A stretch of DNA of 64,000 nucleotides. It comes from Lepidurus packardi. Lineage: Eukaryota; Arthropoda; Branchiopoda; Notostraca; Triopsidae. Both the position numbers and the translations under genes were made by a program. Below the pieces are notes generated by a model, which saw nothing but the letters and a program-made list of their open reading frames with translations, did not search any database and had not been told where the DNA came from. The stretch covers positions 7,068,001 through 7,132,000 of the forward strand of contig JAKZAN010000004.1 of the NCBI GenBank assembly GCA_023053545.1. Direction: 5' to 3'. The number at the start of each line of letters is the position of its first letter. Position 1 is the first letter of the stretch. Shown one piece after another: positions 11,198-20,816 of this stretch.

Positions 11198-11274
11198 CTT
11201 TTATACAGAGAGCAGCGATTGACTGTTAGGGAAAATTTCTAATTTAAGAAGGTAGACGTGACAGTATGTTGCAA
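11198..11274 (-). promoter_or_regulatory. Promoter of cuticle gene 4
   Basis: TATAAAAG at 11198-11205 and GACGTGACAGTATGTTGCAA at 11255-11274, the same layout as gene 2. Confidence 0.63.
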
Positions 11275-11935
11275 TGTGGCCTTCGTTAACTCCTTTGTAC
11301 AACTTCGTACTACACCCCAACAACAGTATAGTTGAAGTTGGTGTTGACAACATGACCCAGTGAACTAATAAATAAAAATACGTAACTTTGCAGCGTTTAA
11401 TCTGTTACAGCCTATGAACAGTAATTTTTTAAGTATTAGTTTTATTCAAGCATATTATTGATTGTTCATCATATTATTTAATTTTTCTTAAAATTGCTCT
11501 ACATCGTAACATTACTGACCAATTTCTTTTTATGTTTAGAATATATTTGTTACTTACGTCCGATATACAGTCTTTGAAAATTCTTCTTTTATTATTAGTT
11601 TTGCCTTATTTGTTACTGCTCTTTGTTGTCATCAAGAAGGCGCTGTTCATATTAGAAGAGTGATTGTAAGAAGTGTGTAAAATCGAGACAAATATTATCA
11701 AAAAAAAATTCAGAACCAAGCATTGCATCAGTGCTCAAGTTTACCAAGCCATTAAGAATAATTTTTTTCTCACCAACACCTGAGGTACGCTTGATAAAGA
11801 AGGGTTTTCTTGGTGCTCATTTTTAGAAACGTATGCAATTCCGTACTACCCTGTGTCGAATTCATTTGTAGAAAGTGGTTCACCAACGTGACATTCAAAA
11901 TAGAAAGAACTCTTAGGATGATGAACTACACGTTA

Positions 11936-12130
11936 TGTTACCCTTCATGCCCGTGACCACCATAAGCAGGAAGGGGAAGTGTATCCGTATCCGTTTTGAA
12001 CGGCTTGGGCGCATAAGATAGTAGCAGCCAAAGCGATGAAGGTAATAGCCTGTCGAGACAAATGGAGACTTAGTGTTAAATACTAATTGATTTGTAAGTG
12101 TAAAGCTTTTTTACTTTCCGCACGAGCCAT
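11936..12130 (-). pseudogene. Broken MSRT-type cuticle gene (unit B copy of gene 3)
   Basis: Start codon at 12128-12130 (MARA), then a signal-peptide exon (AITFIALAATILCAQA) at about 11939-12039. The first donor reads GA instead of GT. One extra C in the Gly-rich part shifts the frame and brings a stop, and the two 3' exons are gone: the flank jumps from the equivalent of 7345 to that of 7826. The promoter is retained in altered form (GACGTGACAGTGTTACAG at 12282; TATA degraded). Confidence 0.85.
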
Positions 12131-12963
12131 GTTAATCGAAGGCTTGTTTGGTGGTACTGCGGGAACAGTTGTAAAGTTGCAAAAGCAAGAATTTTTGGAA
12201 CTCTGATTGACAATTCTGGGCTCGGGGTCCAGCTTTTTATCGATTGCCGGACACTTTGAGGAATGCTTCAATGGAAAAGTTGACGTGACAGTGTTACAGC
12301 GCACCCTTTGTCAGGTACTTTTTTACACCTTCTTGAGAGCAAACAATCAAAGTATTCGACCGGTTGAACTATAACTAAAACAAAAACTAGGCTATTATGC
12401 GGTTGTATCAGTGCTGCAAAATGGACTTTACCACAAGGCAAATTAAGATTTGTAGAAAAGTTATTATTTTTATAGTTCTTTGTTATAACAAAGAACTAAA
12501 GTCTCCAATATCAACGGCTCTCCGTAACTATCAACATTTCAGACAGTTAAAAATATATCTTGTATAATAATAATTATTGATATATTTTTATCTTTCTTAG
12601 ACTATTACGATTATTTTTTGTATTATTAGAAAAATTATAAATTAAAATTTGCATCCTGTGCTAATTATTTTTCCAATAAAACTATTTGTATTGCTTCCTC
12701 TTACTGCTGTTCCTAAACTTGAAAAACCTTTCTGACGCTCGTTCTTTATCATTACACGTTGTATTGCTGTGCACGTCGCCAGCTTGAAGTTTGTCCCCGA
12801 AAATGTCCCCGAAGTTTTGTATAATTGAAAGGCATACACATTCAGGAAAAATCTTTGACACTTTGAATTAAGATTTCAATCTTTGACACTGTGCTGCCTA
12901 CTGCCTATTTGGAGTCAAGTTAAAATTCGGGTATCTTAAAAAGAAAAAAAAAATAACGTGCTT

Positions 12964-13810
12964 TAATTACCAGCACCCATTTTATAAAAACCGCTACCAA
13001 TAACGATTGCAATAACTCCCACCTTAGCAATCGTGAATATAACTTGCACTTTAGCCTCCAGGGATACACCATAGCAGGTAATGAAAGTAATAACACCTAA
13101 ATAAATCATTACTAATAATTTTTTTTTTAAATAGCTTTAAGTCACCAGAGCCTACAAAATCGTATCTTTTTACCAAGTGTTTACCCAGTGGAAGGAGTAC
13201 TCCATGTTTGTTAGCAAAAGCGACACTTTCAGAGTCTCCGCAATTTCCAAACCCTTGACTGAAAGGGGTAATTACATAATTGGCTAAACTGTAGGAGCAA
13301 TTCGCTTGGGAAGCTGCTTTAGTTAAAAGAAGTGTTGACCCAGATGTTCAGAAAGACTGGGAAAGGACCACAGTATTAGGGATGCATGTCGCCAAAACAT
13401 TGTAAGAAATATGAATAATCGCCTCCAGACTTCGGAATTAGAGTGCCCAACTCCGCATACGCTAAAGCACCTATAATATAAACAGAAATCGACCTAAAAT
13501 TAAACTGTCACGTGATAAACAGGCAAACTTAACTTTTTATAACTAGCAATGATAGGAATCCGCTACTTAACCACACGATTAGGCACAAACCTGTTGAACC
13601 CGATTTGGCGAGAACTTTCCAAGGAGAGATAAAAGTCCCCGGCTCCTGGAAAGAAACTTGATTTCGTTCAATGGTAGTTTTAAAAAAATATACATACCGA
13701 TAACCATGCCAACTACGAATGCAGTTCAACTAGAAATCCGATTTTACGCGCTAAATCTAAACTAGATTTTTCTTGATCCTGACTATCATTCGAAACTTGG
13801 TCTCTTTTAC
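12964..13810 (-). pseudogene. Decayed SLC7-type amino-acid transporter, N-terminal part
   Basis: Four minus-strand pieces match the light chains of heteromeric amino-acid transporters (LAT, b0,+AT) in order: TAFVVGMVIG (about 13698-13730); FISPWKVLAKSGSTGLCLIV (13543-13645); [20 protein letters not shown] (down from 13470) with GPFPVFLNIW and SLANYVITPF below it; and EAKVQVIFTIAKVGVIAIVI...GAGN (12964-13072). These cover roughly transmembrane segments 1 to 5 of 12. It is clearly dead: there are in-frame stops, a one-base shift at the 13645 exon edge, a lost donor near 13543, and no C-terminal half. I see no parent gene in the window. Confidence 0.8.
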
Positions 13811-14468
13811 CTAAAAAAAATATTGTAGAAGAAAACGTATAGTATCAAACAAAATACTTCACCAATAGCAAAATTGCTTCATTTAGAAATATTCAAATTA
13901 ACATCGCAAATAAAAGCAGGATTATCCATCACATATAAACGAACAACTTAACAACGAACTCAATTGTCCAAATCAGTGGACCCAAATGAACTCGAAGTAA
14001 CCCTCGCACTGAATGACTGAATATCTCTTCTTTAAACGGGTGAAGCTTGCAAAGGCCCCATATAGTGGGCTAGCTAATTTTCTACCAGAGAATTAAAATA
14101 TAATGTTTATTTTAATTCAAGCGTGCGACAAACATGAGCCACATACTGTGTGGTACGCAAAAGTGTTACAGGTCTTCGAAGGTCATAAGATCGTAAAAGA
14201 GGTATTCTAAAGCTGTTTATAGTGTTTTACTGTACTATTCTCTCTCTTTCCTCCCTTACGTACACAAGGGTGACGTTAATGAAAACATGTTTACGTATCC
14301 ATCTAAGAATAATGTGCAGTATGTGCTCATCCTATTCCGATGTATCGCTTTCGTAACTTTCGTTGAATACCCGCGATAGAACAGTCAAATTAAACGTAAA
14401 TTATTTTTTCCCAGAAAATCATTAAAATAATTCGTGTTCATTTTCAGCTTTCTCTGCGTTTTTTTAAT
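13811..14468. other. Unit B spacer
   Basis: AT-rich, no gene recognised. From about 14300 it resumes homology to unit A (9740 onward). Confidence 0.45.
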
Positions 14469-14600
14469 GATACCAGTGTGAGCATTTGCTTTTTGCTGGC
14501 CTATTTATTTCGAAACACATCAAAAACAATAACTTACATTGTTTTTTTCGTGTTTTTCGCAAGAAGTAGTCCAGGAAAGAGTAATGCTCACACTGGTATC
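14469..14600. mobile_element. Short inverted-repeat element (MITE-like), 132 bp
   Basis: Perfect 18-bp terminal inverted repeats, GATACCAGTGTGAGCATT at 14469-14486 and its reverse complement at 14583-14600, around a non-coding core. The equivalent place in unit A (about 9890-9920) lacks it, which supports an insertion. A target duplication is not clear. Family not recognised. Confidence 0.6.
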
Positions 14601-15282
14601 GTTGAGAAAAGCTTTCTGTGATTTTTATGAATTAAAATATAAGCAAATGGCTGAGCATTCAAATTCAGACGTAGAAAGTGGTTTTCCCACGTTCAGTATA
14701 GACACCTTCATTTCGTGAAACTTGATTTATTTCATTATTTGATTGATTACTAGGGTAGTTCTAATTTTTAATCCAACACAATAAAATAGTAATTAAAAAA
14801 GAAATATATTTCCTATATCTCATATAGTTAAATCTCCTGTTTCCTCACTGGGGAGTTAGTGAAATAGGCTTGTATCATTTTCTTTTCAAGGAAAATCCAT
14901 TGTGCTTTTTATTTTAATGGAAAAAAATAAAAATAACATTCTGTGAAAATACTAACTTCTAAGTTCGTTAAACTCCCGTTTTCCAAAAAAAGAAGAGAAA
15001 GATTTGCTTTATTTCGAAAGTTTAACAAGTCACAGCATCAAATTGATAATTTACGGCTCATAGCTTTCGTATCTAGTTATTTTCCAATTTTCGTTCTGCT
15101 TGGTTTATTAATGCCATGTATACTTCCGTGCTAGTCATTGTCAAATTCACGTGTAGAAAGTGGTCCCCCCACACAACAAACACAGTATAAAAAGCTCTAA
15201 CCCGTATTCATATGGAAATGGATTTACTTACCTGTAATTATAGGACGTTATTTCAGTTTTCATTTATATTTTTTTATTGAAA
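14601..15282. other. Unit B / unit C boundary spacer
   Basis: AT-rich DNA matching 9930-10502. It holds recurrent words GTAGAAAGTGGT at 14671 and 15153. No gene seen. Confidence 0.45.
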
Positions 15283-15356
15283 GTTATACATTTACAGCAG
15301 AAATTGTAAGGATGATAGAAAGAAGCGCTGACATTGGATTAAAGCTTGAGTATTTT

Positions 15357-15863
15357 TTAATAGTGTTTGTTGTACCCGCCGTAGTAGCCGTAAGGAGTAT
15401 CAGCTTGTTGGTGATGGTAGCGGGAAAATCCTTTTCCCTTTTCAACAACCTAGAATCGTGCCGATTTGAAAAGTTACTCTTTTGCTTGTTTAAATAATTC
15501 GAGGATTTTACGTCGAATTCGTAGTGTTTCGGGTTTTGGTAGACCTTAACGTCGGCAACGCTGTCAGCGTAGTATCCATGACCATATCCGTGACCATATC
15601 TAGATAAGTTACATGAATTATAGATTTGTTGACTTGGTAAACAATCTCCGATTTGTGTACCCTCCATGCCCATATGCACCGTAGACTGGACCAGCAGCGT
15701 ACCCGTAACCATACGGAGCAGCAGCGTATCCGTATCCGGATGGTACAGCTTGAGCGCAGAGTACGGCAGCAGCCAAAGCAATGACAATTAGGGCCTGTTA
15801 AAATAATCCAATTTTATTTATAAATTGACTTTAAAATAGCTCCAAACTTACCATACGAGCCAT
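15357..15863 (-). CDS. Cuticle-type protein 6 (unit C, MARM type), 4 exons, 108 aa
   Basis: Exons 15852-15863, 15661-15794, 15512-15599 and 15357-15449 sum to 327 nt with the same phases as gene 2. The product is almost the same as protein 2 but ends GGYNKHY. Signal peptide ALIVIALAAAVLCAQA, GYG/GHG repeats, core DVKVYQNPKHYEFDV. The near identity to gene 2, about 9.3 kb away, points to a recent duplication or to conversion. Confidence 0.88.
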
Positions 15864-15962
15864 GTTTAATGAATGGTTTGGTTGGTGGGGTGTTGGAATG
15901 ATTGAAGTTGCAATTGCAAGAGTGGACTGGACTCTGGGTGACTATTTGGGCGCAGAGCACTG

Positions 15963-16040
15963 CTTTTATACTTGGACCCCGGGATACAGTTAAGAATGAT
16001 TTCTAATGTTAAAAAACGACGACGTGACAGCGTGTTGCAA
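15963..16040 (-). promoter_or_regulatory. Promoter of cuticle gene 6
   Basis: TATAAAAG at 15963-15970 and GACGTGACAGCGTGTTGCAA at 16021-16040, spaced as in genes 2 and 4. Confidence 0.63.
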
Positions 16041-16174
16041 GGCATGCGGCCTTCGTCCACACCCCTTCGTACAAATTTGTACAATTCCTAGCGGAACCCG
16101 AGTTGTATTTTATAAAATTAATTTTAAGGGTGTGTATTGATGCTGGTGTTTGACCTTCATTGAAACCAACAATA

Positions 16175-16426
16175 CTAGTTTTGTACACTTTTGAGATTTA
16201 AGCAAGTTTTTTTCCAGCATTCAAGCTTGCGGTATGATATGGATTCTTTTAAGAAGGCTACCGCGGGGTTAATGAAGGATTCAGTCAACTCAGAACTTTT
16301 TGGAAGTGGGTCATGCTTCCCGAGCGTGATGACTCGCGGATCGGATGTGACATTACGGGAAGGCCCCGTAATGTCACATCCCTTAACTAGTTTGTAAGGC
16401 GTTTTATAAGCTATATTTAAGCTCGA

Positions 16427-16430
<4 letters not shown>
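16175..16430 (-). other. Downstream half of an open frame split by the LINE
   Basis: About 84 minus-strand codons end in TAG at 16175-16177. They run without a stop into the LINE poly-A tract. Across the 12-bp duplicated target the same frame is also open on the far side (20141 to about 20230, in frame with TFVTLCKLNKVV). The protein is not recognised; it has a plausible mixed composition (DPRVITLGKHDPLPKSSELT). It could be a real exon hit by the LINE or a chance open frame. It contains the perfect hairpin at 16343-16381. Confidence 0.35.
16343..16381. repeat. Perfect 17-bp hairpin
   Basis: GGATGTGACATTACGGG (16343-16359), loop AAGGC, then the exact reverse complement (16365-16381). Function unknown. 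Confidence 0.8.
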
Positions 16431-16460
<30 letters not shown>

Positions 16461-16542
16461 AAGCCGGCGTAGGCTTGAAAGCCTGTTGCCAAACTATGTA
16501 TTTGTCGTATCCTTGCAAGATATTATATTATAAAAACAGATA

Positions 16543-19500
16543 CTAATAACAGGGTTGGATGGATGGGATGGGGGTCAAGGGAGAAGGGTGTAAGGGGGGT
16601 AGAAAAAGTACTGAAATGATTGGGTGAGCTTCTCGTCCTTGGCTGGTTGCTGAATTGAAAGTCTGTTTGGCCTCGTTAAGGAAAAGTTTCACCGCTGGGA
16701 ATAGTTTTGGGTCCATGAGAAAGTTCTGAGGTTTAAAGTGCAGTTTGAGGGAACTGTGGGCTCTAATCAACTTCGCTCTGCACTTGTTTAACCAACGACA
16801 ATGTATAAAAACGTGGTGAAGGTCTTGGATAACCATTTCCGTGCATGGGCAAAGCTTAGTGGGCGAACGGCCAATTCTATACAAATAGCTCAATGTTGGG
16901 AAGTGCGTGGATCGGACCTGTATAATCGTTGCAATGGTATTTCTTGGTAGTCTTGAGTTGATGATTCCATGAAGAGATGGAACAGCATTCAAATCTTTTA
17001 AAGGGCTATTAGTTGATTCCCATCCATTTTGCCACGTTTTAATAAGCGCTTTTTTAATTTCTAGTAGGGCTTCTTTTTGGGTTGCGGGTGGGCTTGACCA
17101 GATTGCCCTGGCCAGGCATCTTGTCCTTTCTTCACAGGATGCATACATCTTGTGTCTCTGGGTTTCTACCTGTATTGGCCATTTCTGCCAGTTCTTATGC
17201 GCATAGTGTCGTAGAAGTGTCCATTTTAACTTTAAGTTTAATGGTAGGACGCCTGTATCAACCTCTAGGGCTATGGTTGGGGTTGAAGGAAGTGCTCCTG
17301 AAATTAGCAGAAGGCCTCTTCGGTATATTTGGGTGATAGGCCGAAGCCTGGTTTCCGAGGCATTGCACCAAGCTGGGTATCCATAGGTCAACTTTGAAAC
17401 GATAGTTGCATGGAAGAGAGTGCGTACTTGGGAGCATGTGATGGACTTCGAAATTTTGATCAACCAGTGGATCCTCTGAAGGGTGTTATTACATTGAGCT
17501 GCTAGTAGGGAAATATGGCTTTGCCATGTGAGCCTGTTATCATAGATTACGCCCAGGTATCTCACTGCCTCCTTTGGGTAGATAGTTGTCGTTCCCCATA
17601 TTAGCGGGGCAACCTCTTCTGTTCTTTTTCTTGAGAAGTGTATCAACTCGGTCTTGTCCCTGGAGAATTCTAGCTCAAACTTCCTTCCCCATTTTTCTAG
17701 TGAGCATAGATTGTTCGCTAAAAGTCTTGTGTTCCATTCGCTGGACGAACCCGAAGTGTGGAGGAGCAAATCATCGGCGAAGGCACCGATGTGAATTCGT
17801 TTCCGGTTTATTACACTTAACGCCCCGTTGATATATAACAAAAAGATGATAGGTGATATTGGAGATCCTTGCGGTACACCTTTTTTTATGGCATATGTTT
17901 GACTGTTTTCCGTTCCGTGTACGACGAATGCTCTCCTGTCTTGGAGGAAGCTCTGTATCCACTTGACAATCTGTGAGGGCACCTTTAGTTTCTTCATTTC
18001 GGCAACCAGTTTTTGATGTACTACGTTGTCAAATGCTCCTTTAATATCAAGTAGGAGGGCTGTTTGAACTTTGCCTCTGTCAAAGCTGTTTAGTACGGAG
18101 TTACTGAGTTCCATGAGGGCATCTGTTGTACCTCTCCCTGGTCTAAAACCCCATTGCATATCCGACAGCTTGTTGTTGTTTTCAAGGAAAGTTTGCAGTC
18201 TGGAAGCTACTGCTTTTTCAAGAATTTTTCCAAGAATAGGTAAGAGGGCGATTGGCCGGAAACTTTTTATTGAGCTGTAGTCCTTCTTGCCGGGTTTCGG
18301 TAAGGGCAGTACTTTCGCTATCTTCCACAAAGAGGGATAGTGACCAAAGGTGAGAGAGGCGTTAAAGATTTTGACCACGGTTGCAGAAATGGTCGTCCAA
18401 ATTTCCTGAAGCACGATCGCTTGGATACCATCCATACCAGCGGCTTTTTTTGAATGTAAGTTGTTCAAGATATTGGAAATTTCTTCTATAGTGAAGTCTG
18501 AGGAGATTTCACATTGGGTAGATCTCGTGAAATGATGCTTACAACGGGGACCTTGGTATGTTTTTGTTGGGGCGTCCCACATTTCTCCGACAATAAGGTG
18601 TTCAGCGATGAAATTGAGCCTAGCGACTGGGTTATCAAATGGCGTACCATCCTCTTGTTTAAGTTGCTGAACAAGTGACTTGCTGTTCTCGTTACGTAAT
18701 GTACGATTAAGATTCCAGATGACCTTATTCTCGGTGGTAGCCATCTTGTCTGCCCAGTACTTGTCCCGACGCTCTCTAGTCTTGGTCCTGTAGTGATTTC
18801 TTGACGCTTTCCATAGGGTCTCTCTTCTTGTGCCTCCATAAATTCGATAAGCGCGTAGTGCTTTCGCCGCTTGTTTACGGAGTTCCGCTAGTTCTAAGTT
18901 CCACCAGGGATTATTCCGGTTTTTACTGGTAAAGGTGGGTATGTTTTGGTTCATAGCATTTTGTATGATAGTTGTCAGTTTATAAGCAGCTGCATCGATG
19001 TCCTGTGTGTTGGAGAGCTTTGTAAAGGAGTTTTTAGAGTTTTTTAGTCCCAAAGCCGTGTCATGGCGTGCTTTCTCCCAGTTGGCCTTTTGGTAGTGCC
19101 AGCTTTTGTTCGATACTTTGTTGGTGTTGTGTATGAGGTTTAGAGAAATCACTATGGCTTTGTGGTCGGATTCGTTGTAGTATTTTGCTTCATCAAGGAC
19201 GTGCCAGTCTGTGATTGCAGTTAATTGAGGGGAACACCACGTGAGATCGATTGTCGATTTATGTCCACGTTCGTTGTGGAAAGTTGGGACATTCCATTGG
19301 TTTATCAAGTCCCAGTGCTGTTCTGTAGCGAAGTCATATAGTTGTGTTCCCGATGAGTCTGGTGTTTTATCCTCCCACTGCCAATGATGAGCATTGAAAT
19401 CTCCTGTGATGATTACTGGGTCCTGTTGATTGTACTTTCCCCAGGCTTCTTGAAGAAGCGACGTCGTGTTAACAGTATGTCTTCTGTAAATTGCGAGTAG

Positions 19501-19785
19501 GGATATTGCTCGGCCTTGTTGATTTCCCAGTCTGATTTTTGCGTACAGTTCCTTTATTTCAATGACATGGAAAGGGCTGTCTGGCTTACGAAGGAGCATT
19601 ACTCCCTCATAAGCAAGAGATGTTGTAATGACGTCAAAACCTAGGATGTGTGATTGAGTATAGTGCTGTGGTGGTTCTAGAACAATAACCAGGGTTATAT
19701 CCTCACTGTTGGCCTCTCTTGCCACTTCGTTAAGTTGGGATGTACTTTTCCGGATATTCTGTACAATCAGTCGCACTATTCCCAT
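16543..19785 (-). CDS. LINE ORF2: endonuclease and reverse transcriptase, 1080 aa
   Basis: An N-terminal apurinic-type endonuclease (GDFNAHHWQW near residue 127; NESDHKAIV further on) nicks the target. A central reverse transcriptase follows (FRPIALLPILGKILE; DIKGAFDNV; KKGVPQGSPISP; catalytic FADDLLLH). A C-terminal Cys/His motif (CPCTEMVIQDLHHVFIHC) is typical of several LINE clades. No stops or shifts are visible. It starts 3 bases after the ORF1 stop (TAG CTT ATG), a spacing that would suit reinitiation after ORF1. Confidence 0.93.
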   Translation of the reverse strand: MGIVRLIVQNIRKSTSQLNEVAREANSEDITLVIVLEPPQHYTQSHILGFDVITTSLAYEGVMLLRKPDSPFHVIEIKELYAKIRLGNQQGRAISLLAIYRRHTVNTTSLLQEAWGKYNQQDPVIITGDFNAHHWQWEDKTPDSSGTQLYDFATEQHWDLINQWNVPTFHNERGHKSTIDLTWCSPQLTAITDWHVLDEAKYYNESDHKAIVISLNLIHNTNKVSNKSWHYQKANWEKARHDTALGLKNSKNSFTKLSNTQDIDAAAYKLTTIIQNAMNQNIPTFTSKNRNNPWWNLELAELRKQAAKALRAYRIYGGTRRETLWKASRNHYRTKTRERRDKYWADKMATTENKVIWNLNRTLRNENSKSLVQQLKQEDGTPFDNPVARLNFIAEHLIVGEMWDAPTKTYQGPRCKHHFTRSTQCEISSDFTIEEISNILNNLHSKKAAGMDGIQAIVLQEIWTTISATVVKIFNASLTFGHYPSLWKIAKVLPLPKPGKKDYSSIKSFRPIALLPILGKILEKAVASRLQTFLENNNKLSDMQWGFRPGRGTTDALMELSNSVLNSFDRGKVQTALLLDIKGAFDNVVHQKLVAEMKKLKVPSQIVKWIQSFLQDRRAFVVHGTENSQTYAIKKGVPQGSPISPIIFLLYINGALSVINRKRIHIGAFADDLLLHTSGSSSEWNTRLLANNLCSLEKWGRKFELEFSRDKTELIHFSRKRTEEVAPLIWGTTTIYPKEAVRYLGVIYDNRLTWQSHISLLAAQCNNTLQRIHWLIKISKSITCSQVRTLFHATIVSKLTYGYPAWCNASETRLRPITQIYRRGLLLISGALPSTPTIALEVDTGVLPLNLKLKWTLLRHYAHKNWQKWPIQVETQRHKMYASCEERTRCLARAIWSSPPATQKEALLEIKKALIKTWQNGWESTNSPLKDLNAVPSLHGIINSRLPRNTIATIIQVRSTHFPTLSYLYRIGRSPTKLCPCTEMVIQDLHHVFIHCRWLNKCRAKLIRAHSSLKLHFKPQNFLMDPKLFPAVKLFLNEAKQTFNSATSQGREAHPIISVLFLPPLHPSPLTPIPSIQPCY

Positions 19786-19788
19786 AAG

Positions 19789-20128
19789 CTACTTGCTCTT
19801 TGTCGCGGACTTCTTGTCCTTTGCTTCTACTTCCTTCAGTCGGGTAGGACAGTTTGAGTCAAAAGCGTAGTGTTGGTCTTTGCAATTTGCACATTTCTTC
19901 ATTGCCTCTGTGCATTTCCTTGTGTCGTGGTTTTTGGCACATTTTCCGCAGGTTGGAGTCTTCTCGCGGCAAGACGCTGACATGTGGCCATAGGCTTGAC
20001 AATTATAGCACTGAAGGATCTGGGGGTGTTTGACGTTTTCCACTTGTACTATGCGGTTGAAAGCAAAGATGGCTCCCACTTCTATCAACCGTTTCTTCTC
20101 TTCTTCTGATTTACAAGTATACTTGATG
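19789..20128 (-). CDS. LINE ORF1, C-terminal part with three zinc knuckles
   Basis: Gag-like nucleic-acid-binding protein of the LINE. Three CCHC-type knuckles are visible: CYNCQAYGHMSASC, CGKCAKNHDTRKC and CANCKDQHYAFDSNC. The frame stays open to the 5' truncation point at 20128 and has no start ATG; the N-terminal half is missing. The tail is Lys-rich (KDKKSATKSK). Confidence 0.8.
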
Positions 20129-20140
20129 AAGCTCGATTTT

Positions 20141-20760
20141 ACTACCTTATTCAGTTTGCATAGAGTTACAAAAGTCGGGAACCAGGATTTCTTAAAATGT
20201 TGGTCTAATTTATCGCTTAATTTTCCTTATTTTTACCCAGGAAATCCCTTTGATAGCAGTATTACTTGCATTCTTGCAAGTAATTAATCGAAAAATTTAA
20301 CTGGGATAGTTTCTTAATGGGCTGTAAACTTGGCCATGTTTTTTATTGTATCAAACTTAATTTTCGAAAATTTTAAAAAGTCTATTGTACTCCATTTTTT
20401 TGTCATCAGAAGATATCGTCCGCATATGCCCTTTCAGCTTGTTTTTCTGTTTTATGATTTCGTCTTTTAATTTAAAAAAAATTAAAAGAAACGTTAGCAC
20501 TTTAGGTTACACTAAATATTTTTTTTATTTATTTATTTTCTGTAAAGTATACTCATTCAGTTTCCGTGCTACCATATATGGAAACTCCAAGTTAAATAAA
20601 GATTTTACCTAAATTATAAAACGCTTCGTTGTAGCTTTTAATAGGGGGAAGGGTGTAATTTAGTTTAGAAAATAGACACAATTATTTTCGCTTTGTATAG
20701 ATTTTATTATAAAAAGTACATATAAAATGCACTGTTCTTAGGAAAATTAAGCTAAATTTT
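20141..20760. other. Spacer between the LINE and cuticle gene 7
   Basis: Its first 90 bp hold the upstream half of the split open frame. The rest is AT-rich with no gene seen; a polyadenylation signal for gene 7 (minus strand AATAAA) is near 20700. Confidence 0.4.
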
Positions 20761-20816
20761 GAGACGCGAAATCAAAAGCTTGAGTATTCTTTTCGTTTCT
20801 TCGTTGATCTCGTTTT

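Larger units (their letters stand above)
10503..15282 (-). repeat. Tandem array unit B (about 4.8 kb)
   Basis: Second copy of the unit, with an intact MARM-type gene (gene 4), a broken MSRT-type gene (11936-12130), and a spacer that holds a decayed SLC7 gene where unit A has a cadherin scrap and a Gypsy remnant. The next copy of the unit start is at 15283. Confidence 0.78.
15283..16130 (-). repeat. Tandem array unit C (partial)
   Basis: Third copy of the unit start, holding the 3' flank, gene 6 and its promoter. Homology fades after the promoter; the MSRT-type half is absent. Confidence 0.7.
16419..20140 (-). mobile_element. Non-LTR retrotransposon (LINE), 5'-truncated, with 12-bp target duplication
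   Basis: The body is about 16431-20128 on the minus strand. It ends in a run of about 28 A (T as printed, 16427-16454). AAGCTCGATTTT occurs at 16419-16430 and again at 20129-20140. Read on the minus strand it begins with AAAA, as expected of a target-primed insertion. The element keeps the C-terminal part of ORF1 and a complete ORF2, so it is 5'-truncated inside ORF1. The long intact ORF2 suggests a recent insertion. The clade is uncertain: an APE-type endonuclease rules out the restriction-enzyme-like clades, and I see no RNase H domain. Confidence 0.85.
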
